DNA of 64,000 nucleotides from positions 186,001 to 250,000 of the forward strand of contig NZ_UAVD01000027.1 in assembly GCF_900460065.1 (NCBI RefSeq). The letters run 5' to 3'. Position 1 is the first letter of the stretch. Every line of letters starts with the position of its first letter. Below the pieces are notes generated by a model. The model saw only the letters and a program-made list of their open reading frames with translations, was not told the DNA's origin and ran no database searches. Positions 25,366-32,508 of this stretch are shown one piece after another. Origin of the DNA: Streptomyces griseus. GTDB lineage: Bacteria > Actinomycetota > Actinomycetes > Streptomycetales > Streptomycetaceae. Made by a program: the position numbers and the translations under genes.

Positions 25366-25854
25366 TCACCGGTAGTTCACGAACTGCACCGCGAAGTCGA
25401 AGTCCTGCCCCTTCAGCAGCGCCTGCACGGCCTGAAGGTCGTCCCGGCTCTTGGAGCTGACCCGCAACTCGTCGCCCTGGACCTGCGCCTTGACGCCCTT
25501 CGGGCCCTCGTCGCGGATGATCTTCGCCACCTTCTTGGCGTTCTCCTGGGAGATGCCTTCCTCGATCGTGGCGAAGATCTTGTACTCCTTGCCGGAGAGC
25601 TGCGGCTCACCGGCGTCCAGCGACTTCAGCGAGATACCGCGCTTGATCAGCTTGGACTGGAAGATGTCCAGGACGGCCTTGACGCGCTCCTCGCCGTTCG
25701 CCTCCATCAGGATCTTCTCGCCCGACCACGAGATCGAGGCGCCCGTGCCCTTGAAGTCGTAACGCTGGGAGATCTCCTTGGCGGCCTGGTTGAGGGCGTT
25801 GTCGACCTCCTGCCGCTCGACCTTCGAGACGATGTCGAAACTGGAGTCGGCCAT
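25366..25854 (-). CDS. yajQ: YajQ-family nucleotide-binding protein
   Basis: 162 residues, MADSSFDIVSKVERQEVDNALNQAAKEISQRYDFKGTGASI, the conserved opening of the YajQ family, small two-domain proteins that bind cyclic di-GMP in some bacteria and tRNA in others. GGAGCC lies upstream. Immediately 5' of tRNA-Tyr, divergent, the usual Streptomyces arrangement. Confidence 0.94.
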   Translation of the reverse strand: MADSSFDIVSKVERQEVDNALNQAAKEISQRYDFKGTGASISWSGEKILMEANGEERVKAVLDIFQSKLIKRGISLKSLDAGEPQLSGKEYKIFATIEEGISQENAKKVAKIIRDEGPKGVKAQVQGDELRVSSKSRDDLQAVQALLKGQDFDFAVQFVNYR

Positions 25855-26018
25855 GACGTGTGGCTCCTTGCGTCGAATGCTTGAGGGATACGGCGCAAGC
25901 CTAGCCACCGCCGGACCCTCCGGCTGCTGATCAATGAGGTGGCGGAGCACCCCTGGCCATCAGGTATCGTTTACGTCGTCGCCAAGGAGCTCACCACGAG
26001 ATCCAACGCGTCGTTCGA

Positions 26019-26101
<83 letters not shown>

Positions 26102-26108
26102 AGGACGG

Positions 26109-26153
26109 GAAACCCCGTCCGATCTGCTTTAACCGCAGGTCGGGCGGGGTTTC
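26109..26153. terminator. Element-borne hairpin behind tRNA-Tyr
   Basis: 19-bp stem (26109-26127 with 26135-26153, two G-U pairs) right after attL. It replaces the chromosomal tRNA terminator, which is now stranded past attR at 42826, and also shields int from tRNA readthrough. Confidence 0.75.
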
Positions 26154-26272
26154 TGCATGTGTGTAAGTGTGACGACGGGGATCTGTGAGCGGGCCCGTAC
26201 GTCTCACCTTGTCTCGCCCGAATCCCACCTTTGATCAGCCTGTGTGGGGCAGGTGTGGGGCACGGTTGGGCG

Positions 26273-27637
26273 CTACTGACCGGCCCGCAACGTCGCTTCG
26301 ATCCGGGCGTTCGCGGTCGCCGCTGCGCCGTCCAGGCACTTGGCGTAGACGCGGAACAGCACCGCCACACTGTGGCCGGCGCGCTGGGCAACCACCTGAG
26401 GCTCCACCCCTGAACTGAGCCAGGTCGACACTGCCGCGTGACGTAGGTCATACGGTCGTTTGGCCAGGGCCGAATCCCGCTGGGCAGGCGTCAGGGCTCG
26501 TGTACGGGCCTCTGCCCACACCTCCCCGTATCCGGTGTCCTGGATCAACCCGCCGCGCTGGGTACGGAAGATCCGTCCGTCCGGGGCCGCTCCATAGGCG
26601 ATGAGATGCCATCGAAGCAGAGCGACCAGATCAGGAGGGATTGGCACGGTGCGCACCGCTTTCCGCGGGCGGTGCTTGAGCCCTCGCCGGTCGTGCGCGG
26701 TGCCGCTGTCGGTCCAGGCTGAGCCGGAGCGGGGGCGGGTCTCGCGTAGCCGCAGAGCGCCCCAGCCGCGTCGGGGAAGCTCGCAGTCCTTGACGCAGAG
26801 GCCGACTACCTCGGCCGGCCGCGCCGCCGCGTAGTACATGCACCCGAAGAACCCGACCAGGTGTCGGCCCCGGGCGCTCTGCGTCCGCACGGCATCTAGC
26901 AGGGCGAGAGCCTGCCGGGGATCAGGGACGGTTGCAGGGTCCAACTCTTCCTCGACCTGCTCGGGCGCCTTCCACTGGATTTGTGGCAGGGGATTCTGAG
27001 GCAGAAGCCCGGCGTCGACGGCGTAGCCAAGGGCATTGTGCAAGATCGCGCGCTTCCGTCGGATGGTCGATGCGGCAGCCGTTGTGCCGTCCAGCTTCTT
27101 GGTGAGGGCGTCGAGCGCGGCACGCACGTGCATGCGGTCGGCCAAAGCCGATGTCGGCAGCGACTTCCGCTCGAACCAGGCCAGGACCTTGGCGACCTCG
27201 GCCGGAGGTTCCTCGGAACGCCGGTTCATGTTGAAGGCCCAGCTGTAGAGCGCTGTGCGTACTGTCCTCGGGTCAGGCATGCCCTTGGTGTCCGTGACCA
27301 AGGCGGGCGCGATGGTCGCCATCGCTTCGGAGAGAGTGCGCCGGGTTGATCCGGGGGAATGCGGCCACTTCATCTCGATGTAGTCGCGTGCGTGCTGGTA
27401 CCAACTCACCTCCTTACGCTGACGCAGTTCCCGGACTGGTACGCCGGTCGCTTCGTCGAAGGGCTCCCCGGCATGGACGGCCCGGAGCAGCTCCGCCCGC
27501 CGGCCGTCAGCGAGCGTCTTAGTGCGGAAGGTCTGGGAATGCGGCGTCAAGCCGGTCTTCCACCGCAGTTCCGCGGAACTCTGCCCGCGGTCCTTTCGCT
27601 GTCGCACTGCCCAGATCCGCACGTCGTACGTATGCAT
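26273..27637 (-). CDS. int: Tyrosine-recombinase integrase of the AICE
   Basis: 454 residues from ATG at 27637 (GGGAG four bases upstream). The SAM-like core-binding domain spans about 75-200. Catalytic residues: R273 in AARPAEVVGL, R399 in RPYDLRHAAVSTWLSSG, H422 in RAGHSVAVL and the nucleophile Y431 in FRVYAK. The position normally holding the first His of box II is Tyr (Y396). It recombines attP with the tRNA-Tyr attB. Lies next to attL as usual, 60 bp downstream of xis. Confidence 0.96.
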   Translation of the reverse strand: MHTYDVRIWAVRQRKDRGQSSAELRWKTGLTPHSQTFRTKTLADGRRAELLRAVHAGEPFDEATGVPVRELRQRKEVSWYQHARDYIEMKWPHSPGSTRRTLSEAMATIAPALVTDTKGMPDPRTVRTALYSWAFNMNRRSEEPPAEVAKVLAWFERKSLPTSALADRMHVRAALDALTKKLDGTTAAASTIRRKRAILHNALGYAVDAGLLPQNPLPQIQWKAPEQVEEELDPATVPDPRQALALLDAVRTQSARGRHLVGFFGCMYYAAARPAEVVGLCVKDCELPRRGWGALRLRETRPRSGSAWTDSGTAHDRRGLKHRPRKAVRTVPIPPDLVALLRWHLIAYGAAPDGRIFRTQRGGLIQDTGYGEVWAEARTRALTPAQRDSALAKRPYDLRHAAVSTWLSSGVEPQVVAQRAGHSVAVLFRVYAKCLDGAAATANARIEATLRAGQ

Positions 27638-27698
27638 GCTGCTCCCATAGAGAAGGGGCCCGTCACATCGACGGGCCCCTTGTGGTCGGTGGTGGTAT

Positions 27699-27887
27699 TT
27701 ATGCGGTGGGCTGCGCGCAGGATTGCCACCAAGCGTCAAGGTCACTACGGCTGACGCGAACCTGGCCGTTCGGCAGCTTCCGGACGAGCGGGGCCTTGCC
27801 GCGGGCGCGCATCCGGTAGAAGGCGGCGCGGCTCATGTCGAGTTCGGCGAGGACTTCGGGGAGCTTGAGCATCTGGGGGCGTGCCAC
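27699..27887 (-). CDS. xis: Excisionase (AlpA/MerR-like winged HTH)
   Basis: 62 residues from GTG with AAGGAG seven bases before. LKLPEVLAELDMSRAAFYRMRARGKAPLVRKLPNGQVRVSRSDLDAWW is the small excisionase HTH fold ending in the DLDAWW box. It should bend attL/attR DNA and push Int toward excision. Confidence 0.93.
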   Translation of the reverse strand: MARPQMLKLPEVLAELDMSRAAFYRMRARGKAPLVRKLPNGQVRVSRSDLDAWWQSCAQPTA

Positions 27888-27923
27888 GGTGCGACTCCTT
27901 GGCTCGGTTCGGTCTCACAGGTG

Positions 27924-28127
27924 CGGTTACATCGGTTACGTCGGTTACGCACCAGGTCAGGGGCGTGTTTTCTGTAACCGATGGGCGGGGCGTAACCGAG
28001 GGCGTGCGGTTACAGGTGGTGGTGGCCCGGGCGGTGTAACCGGAGATGTTCCGGTTACACCGCCCCGGTCGGTTACGGGTACGCCGCAGGTCAGACGTCC
28101 AGGGGGAGGGGCGTAACCGATGTAACC
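27924..28127. repeat. Iteron-like field of 11 GGTTAC/GTAACC motifs
   Basis: Motifs start at 27925, 27934, 27943, 27974, 27992, 28008, 28036, 28053, 28071, 28113 and 28122. The first three form a 9-bp tandem array (CGGTTACAT, CGGTTACGT, CGGTTACGC) and the last two are again 9 bp apart. A perfect 16-bp inverted repeat (28029-28044 with 28050-28065, 5-base loop) is in the middle. Likely the element's replication origin or a Rep/Xis binding array. Confidence 0.75.
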
Positions 28128-29254
28128 GAGGATTCCGGGGGCGGGGGGCAGTAGCGGTTCCAGGCGTCGGTGAGGTCGTCGCGGTGGTAACCCTTGACGA
28201 TCTGCCCGCCGATGCGGAGCGGGCGAGGTGAGATGGGCTTGCTCTTGGCGGTGACGTATTCCTTGAGCGTCTTGGAGAGGGTGCGCGCGTTCAGCGGGCG
28301 GCCGTCGAGGTCGCCCCAGGGCGATTCCTCCAAGCCGTTGAGCAGGTGCAGGATTTCGACGGTGGAGACGGTGACTTCGCCGGGGAAGACGTGGTCGCGT
28401 AGGTCGGTGAGGAGTTTGACGCCCAGCGAGGCGCGGTCATCCTCGTTCACGGCGGTGACCAGGTCGACGCAGGCTTGCCGGGCCCGCTCGGGCCAGGTTC
28501 CGCCAGCCGCGTCTGCGACGGCGAGCAGTGGTTCCCACACGTCCGCCGGCCGGTCGGTGATGCCCTCGGGCATGTCGGGAAACGCCCCGTCGACGCGGGG
28601 CCGGACCTGCTCGGCCCAGGTGATGAGCTGGTCGCGTAGAGCGTGGCCCTGCGGTTCGTGGATGCGAGCCCGGAAGGGTTCCACGCGCTCGTTACGGGCC
28701 CGGCGCCGCATCCGGATGATGACAGAGCGGGCCAGGATCGTGTCGGGCAAGGAGCCGAGTCCCCCCATGGCGACCGCGCAGTACGAGGGGAAGGCGACGA
28801 CGGTCTGCGTGCCGCCGTCCCCGACGCACCGGTAGGAGACGCCGCTCTTGCGGTGCCCTGCGTTGAGCAGGCCCCGCAGATCCTCGTTGTCCTTGGCTTT
28901 GGGGCCGAAGACGGTGTCGATCTCATCGAAGAGGATCGTCGGCCGCCCCGCCTCATCGGCCACCGCACGGAAGAGTGCGGCGGGTGAGGCATTCACGGCG
29001 TGCATCGGGTGGGGGACCAGCGTGCTGATGACTTCGAGCGCCCGAGTCTTTCCGCTGCCCGGTTCCGGGGAGAGGAAGGCGAGGCGGGGCGTGGAGTCGA
29101 AGCAGTCAAGCAGGTGCGTGTGCGCGTCCCACAGGGCGACCGCGACGTAGGCAGCCTCGGTCGGGAAGGCGTTGAAACGGCGGTGGAACGCTTCCACCGC
29201 ATCGAGCAGGGCGGCACCGTCGATGAGTGTCTTGGGCTGCTGGTCGGTGTTCAT
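28091..29254 (-). CDS. DUF3631-type P-loop ATPase, putative replication helicase
   Basis: 387 residues. Walker A EPGSGKT at 64-70 and Walker B ILFDEID at 107-113, then NEDLRGLLNAGHRKSG and a sensor-like block CAVAMGGLGSLPDTILARSVIIRM. The C-terminal part (about 225-370) contains LTDLRDHVFP...TVEILHLLNGLEESPWGDLDGRPLNARTLSKTLKEY, the DUF3631 region found at the end of many AICE replication proteins. With the upstream primase/polymerase it forms a two-gene version of the RepAM-type initiator (family assignment from memory). Its 3' end overlaps the iteron field. Confidence 0.82.
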   Translation of the reverse strand: MNTDQQPKTLIDGAALLDAVEAFHRRFNAFPTEAAYVAVALWDAHTHLLDCFDSTPRLAFLSPEPGSGKTRALEVISTLVPHPMHAVNASPAALFRAVADEAGRPTILFDEIDTVFGPKAKDNEDLRGLLNAGHRKSGVSYRCVGDGGTQTVVAFPSYCAVAMGGLGSLPDTILARSVIIRMRRRARNERVEPFRARIHEPQGHALRDQLITWAEQVRPRVDGAFPDMPEGITDRPADVWEPLLAVADAAGGTWPERARQACVDLVTAVNEDDRASLGVKLLTDLRDHVFPGEVTVSTVEILHLLNGLEESPWGDLDGRPLNARTLSKTLKEYVTAKSKPISPRPLRIGGQIVKGYHRDDLTDAWNRYCPPPPESSVTSVTPLPLDV

Positions 29255-29598
29255 GCGGCGTTCCTCCGGTGCTGCTCGGTGTGCGGGCAGTGGTCGACGC
29301 GGGCGCGGGTGGTCAGGTCGGTCACGGCGTTGCCGCCGCGGGCGTGTTCGTGGTGGCCGCAGGCGCAGAGCCAGTCGGCGGCGGGGATCTGGTTGCGTCC
29401 GAGCCCGCGCACCGTGAGGCCGGGGCGGATGCCGGTCACAGTGATCGTGTGCGGGTCAGGGAGAACAGCAACGCGGACGCCTTCGGCGACGCCTTTCGGT
29501 TCGCCACCGGTCACCGGTGCTGCGGCGCGATCGGCGGCCTGCGGGGCGTTCGGGGTGGCAGGCAGGCTCTTAAGGCGGGGATTGGGGGCGGTGGTCAT
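29251..29598 (-). CDS. Small putative zinc-binding protein of the AICE replication operon
   Basis: 115 residues, ATGA-coupled to both neighbours. N-terminal half is Pro/Ala-rich and disordered; the C-terminal half has WLCACGHHEHARGGNA ... RVDHCPHTEQH, a Cys/His pattern (C-x-C-x2-H-x-H and H-C-x2-H) that could bind zinc. Unknown function; its place between the primase and the ATPase suggests a replication accessory role. Confidence 0.7.
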   Translation of the reverse strand: MTTAPNPRLKSLPATPNAPQAADRAAAPVTGGEPKGVAEGVRVAVLPDPHTITVTGIRPGLTVRGLGRNQIPAADWLCACGHHEHARGGNAVTDLTTRARVDHCPHTEQHRRNAA

Positions 29599-30479
29599 GC
29601 CGGCCGCCCGGGGTTGTTGGCGATGGACCAGTTCAGAGCGCTGGCCACGGCGGCCCTGCACTCGTTCTCCCGGAGGCCGGCCCGCAATCCCGCCGAATTA
29701 AGAGCCGCCTCTACCTCACTGCGGTCGAGGTCGCCGGACGGGATGAACCGCCCCAGAGCGCGGGCGGCCCGAACCAGCGTCCAGTTCCGCACACCCTCCC
29801 CAGCCCCCGCGACAGCCGCCGTTTCGGCCCTGAGGGCCGCTGCGGCGTACCGAGAGGCCCGAACCGGCACGGGCACAGCCATCAGGCCCCGAGAGGGCTG
29901 ACGGGGCGCCAGGAGGGCGTACAGCCATTCCGGCAGCGGTACGGGGTCGGTGGGGTTAACCACCTCGTACGCACCGTTCGGGAGGGTGCTCCCGGCGGCG
30001 ACGACGTAGCCGCCGTGGGCGCGGGTGTCGATGTGCTTGCCCAGCCTGCCCGCGCTGTTGCCGAGCCGGACCCCGGGCGGGGCGGTGAAGTACAGGTGGT
30101 GTCCACCGGACGCGGTCCGGGTCCGGTAGGTGGCGGGGACGGTCTGCCCGGCGCGCTCGCAGAGCGCTTGCAGGGAAGTCACGCCGTCAGGCGTTCCTTT
30201 CGGGTCCTTCGCCTTGACCGGGTCCAGGTCCACCACGACCAACCCGGACGGACCCGTGGCCAGGCCCACGTTGAACGCCCCCGCCGACCAGGCCGCACGG
30301 ATGCGGTCGGGGTCGGTGGTGGCCCGCTGCTCCCACTTCCGGTGCCCGCCCGCGCAGTCCCCGGTCCCGGAGCACGCGGTTTCACCGTGGAGGGCGGGCC
30401 GCTTGTCGGCCGGCCGCAGGGGGAAGACGTGCCATCCGCGTTCGGCCGCGTCCAGGGCGGCGTTGAGGAGGGTGTTCAT
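29595..30479 (-). CDS. Primase/polymerase (Prim-Pol, AEP superfamily)
   Basis: 294 residues. WHVFPLRPADKRPALHG and NVGLATGPSGLVVVDLDP (metal-binding D84 and D86), followed by the catalytic His region TASGGHHLYFTAP (125-133) and RTRAHGGYVVAAGS-like block (IDTRAHGGYVVAAGS), are the bifunctional DNA primase/polymerase signature. CSGTGDCAGGH near residue 36 may bind zinc. It primes element DNA synthesis with the downstream ATPase. ATGA overlaps on both sides. Confidence 0.9.
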   Translation of the reverse strand: MNTLLNAALDAAERGWHVFPLRPADKRPALHGETACSGTGDCAGGHRKWEQRATTDPDRIRAAWSAGAFNVGLATGPSGLVVVDLDPVKAKDPKGTPDGVTSLQALCERAGQTVPATYRTRTASGGHHLYFTAPPGVRLGNSAGRLGKHIDTRAHGGYVVAAGSTLPNGAYEVVNPTDPVPLPEWLYALLAPRQPSRGLMAVPVPVRASRYAAAALRAETAAVAGAGEGVRNWTLVRAARALGRFIPSGDLDRSEVEAALNSAGLRAGLRENECRAAVASALNWSIANNPGRPA

Positions 30480-31555
30480 GCGGCCACCGCCCGGGGGTGG
30501 GTCCAGGCGGCGGGGGTGGCTCCGAGGAGTTGTCCGTAGGCGTGGTGGGCCTGGCGGGGGATGACGCCGTTGCCGAGGATGCGGAGCTGTTCCTTGCGCG
30601 GAACGTCGGGGACGGCGGTGACCCAGCCGGCGGGCAGGCCCATGAGCCATTCCGTGAAGAACGGCGACAGGCGGCGGTTGCCCCGCATACCGGGCTCGGT
30701 GGGGCAGGGGGCGGGGCGGCCGGTGATGTGTTCCCAGCGGCGGATGGCGGGCCCGTAGTCGATGCCGTCGGTGGAGATCCAGCTCCCGCTGTAGGGGAGC
30801 CGGTTGACGACGAACTCGTTCAGCGGGCGCGCGTTGCGCTCCAACAGGTTGGAGGCCCCCGACCGCCAGTCCCGCGCGGCCGGCGTGGGGACCAGCCTCA
30901 GGACTCGGTCGGGGGTGCCGGGAGGCGTGTCACTGCGGTGCGCAGGTTCAGGCCGCCCTTGCGTTTCGGGCTGGTGCCGGGTCCGCCAGTGCCGTCCGAG
31001 GTGGTGGGGGTCGGCATCAGCGGGATGGGCAACTGCGAACCAGCGGTCACGCTCGTGCGGGGCCCCGACTTCGGGGTCACCAGCTCGTAGACATGTCCAC
31101 CGGACGCCATACCCGATCGCGGCCAGGTCCTGGGCGACGACGTCCAGCCCCCGCGAGCGGAGCGCCGCCACGTTTTCCAGGAAGACGTAGCGCGGTCGAA
31201 TGACGCCCACAGCCGCAGCGACGTTCTTCCAGACCCTCGACCACTGGCCACTGATCCCATCCTTTCGTCCGGCGTTGCTGATGTTGCGGCACGGGAATCC
31301 GGCCCCGACGATCTCGGGCCGGTAGAGGTCGCGGACCCGTTCCCAGTCGGCGCGGGTGATGTCTCCGAGGTTCGGCACCCCGGGGTGGTGGGCGGCGAAC
31401 ACGGCGGCGGCGTAGGGGTCGTTCTCGGCGTAGGCGACCGGCACCGCGCCGATACCCGCACCGAGCGCGGTTTCGAGTCCGCCGTAGCCGGCACACAGGG
31501 CCACGGCTCGTAAGGTCCCGTCCGGCACTCGCCGGATGGGGGTGGGGTGGGTCAT
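30476..31555 (-). CDS. DNA (cytosine-5)-methyltransferase
   Basis: 359 residues from ATG at 31555 (GGAGA seven bases upstream). Motif I ALCAGYGGLETAL (19-31), catalytic GFPCRNIS (Cys89), motif VI FLENV (125-129), motif VIII region, and C-terminal ILGNGVIPRQA (motif X). No restriction enzyme gene is next to it, so it is an orphan methylase, coupled by ATGA to the primase gene. It could protect the element from host restriction or mark its DNA. The target site cannot be read from sequence. Confidence 0.92.
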   Translation of the reverse strand: MTHPTPIRRVPDGTLRAVALCAGYGGLETALGAGIGAVPVAYAENDPYAAAVFAAHHPGVPNLGDITRADWERVRDLYRPEIVGAGFPCRNISNAGRKDGISGQWSRVWKNVAAAVGVIRPRYVFLENVAALRSRGLDVVAQDLAAIGYGVRWTCLRAGDPEVGAPHERDRWFAVAHPADADPHHLGRHWRTRHQPETQGRPEPAHRSDTPPGTPDRVLRLVPTPAARDWRSGASNLLERNARPLNEFVVNRLPYSGSWISTDGIDYGPAIRRWEHITGRPAPCPTEPGMRGNRRLSPFFTEWLMGLPAGWVTAVPDVPRKEQLRILGNGVIPRQAHHAYGQLLGATPAAWTHPRAVAA

Positions 31556-31641
31556 GCTGGTGTCTCCAGTTCTGTGAGAAGTGCTGGCAGACAAGGGCGG
31601 CCCCGGTTCTTTGGCGAGATGCGGGGGCCGCCCTTGGCGTG

Positions 31642-31905
31642 TCAGAAGGGCGGTTCGTCGCTCCACGGGTCGCGGGCGACCTGGTGGCGGCGACGGAGGC
31701 GCGGGAGCCGGAGCAGGGTCCGGCGGCGGGTTTCGTCCCAGCAGGTGCAGGGGTCCCACTCAGTGCCGGCGTACTCCCCTTCGTGGTCGCCGTAGTCGTA
31801 GGCGAGCCCGCCGTGCCCGGCGCAGAGCGGGCAGTCGGGGCGGGGGGTGTCGGTCAGGATCAGGGTCCGGCGGTCCCAGCCGGTGAGCTGGAGGCGCAGT
31901 CGCAC
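31642..31905 (-). CDS. Small zinc-binding-type hypothetical protein
   Basis: 87 residues. PDCPLCAGHGGLAYDYGDHEGEYAGTEWDPCTCW has C-x2-C and C-x-C pairs that could hold one zinc. Basic Arg/Leu-rich C-terminus. Not recognised; small genes of this kind are usual in AICE operons. Confidence 0.65.
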   Translation of the reverse strand: MRLRLQLTGWDRRTLILTDTPRPDCPLCAGHGGLAYDYGDHEGEYAGTEWDPCTCWDETRRRTLLRLPRLRRRHQVARDPWSDEPPF

Positions 31906-31916
31906 GGGGTGCTCCC

Positions 31917-32105
31917 TCAGATGTTGGGGATGGCGTCGACGATGGCGGCGGCCATCTCGTTGATAGGTCCGGCGGCTCCGGTGGAGGCGAGGAAGAACCC
32001 GAACCCGGCGGCGGTGAACGCTCCGCCGGGCGTGAGGCTGCCGGACCGCAGCAGGAAGAACAGGACGAGCCCGAAGAGGGCGACGAGGGACAGCGTCACT
32101 GCCAT
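31917..32105 (-). CDS. Small membrane protein
   Basis: 62 residues from ATG with GGAAGG seven bases upstream; longer frames are shadows. Two hydrophobic helices (VTLSLVALFGLVLFFLL; FTAAGFGFFLASTG). Codon bias agrees with coding. Overlaps the next gene upstream by 10 bp. Possibly a spread-type accessory. Confidence 0.65.
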   Translation of the reverse strand: MAVTLSLVALFGLVLFFLLRSGSLTPGGAFTAAGFGFFLASTGAAGPINEMAAAIVDAIPNI

Positions 32106-32356
32106 GGGGCTGCCTTCCGGTCGATGGTCTGGGGTCGAGTGCCGGCTGCGTGGATGCTGCGGCTGTTGTTGAGCAGTCGGCGCCCGATGCGGAGTCGGGA
32201 GCGGTGGCCGTGGCAGCGGCGGCAGAGGGTGACGGTGCGGCGGCGGGTGCGGACGCCGGTGCCGGAGCACTTCCGGCACGGGGCGAACGGCTTCACCGCG
32301 CACAACACTGCGTAACCGGCGGTGGTGAGGAGGATGAGGAGGCTAGCGAGCGCCAC
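32096..32356 (-). CDS. Small protein with membrane anchor and zinc ribbon
   Basis: 86 residues from GTG at 32356. N-terminal hydrophobic helix (LASLLILLTTAGYAVLCAV) then CRKCSGTGVRTRRRTVTLCRRCHGHR, a C-x2-C...C-x2-C ribbon resembling a single DnaJ-type zinc finger. Basic tail. Function unknown. No convincing ribosome-binding site. Confidence 0.6.
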   Translation of the reverse strand: MALASLLILLTTAGYAVLCAVKPFAPCRKCSGTGVRTRRRTVTLCRRCHGHRSRLRIGRRLLNNSRSIHAAGTRPQTIDRKAAPWQ

Positions 32357-32410
32357 GAGGGGCTCACATCCCTTCGATGGGCGGGTTTCCGGGTGTTTCC
32401 GCAGGTGGGC

Positions 32411-32496
32411 TGCTAGAGGCTAGGTTGCAGCTCAGGGCGGTTGTGGGGTGCTAGCGGGGGTGCTAGACCTAGCAGTCGGGGGTGCTAGGTCTAGCA
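32411..32496. repeat. TGCTAG repeat cluster downstream of traSA (candidate clt)
   Basis: TGCTAG at 32411, 32449, 32461 and 32483; the inverse CTAGCA at 32469 and 32491. Three copies are extended to GGGGTGCTAG. The cluster begins 13 bp past the translocase stop. Streptomyces TraB proteins load on short repeated sequences in a clt locus close to traB, which this resembles. Confidence 0.65.
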
Positions 32497-32508
32497 ACCG
32501 TGCTGGGG

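Noticed and set aside
26242..26263. Tandem GTGTGGGGCAG/GTGTGGGGCAC as integrase arm-type sites
   Set aside because: Only two copies and no match near attR, so it may be chance.
27924..28127. Repeats considered as a CRISPR array
   Set aside because: The units are 6-9 bp, occur in both orientations, and spacing is irregular; no cas genes are near.
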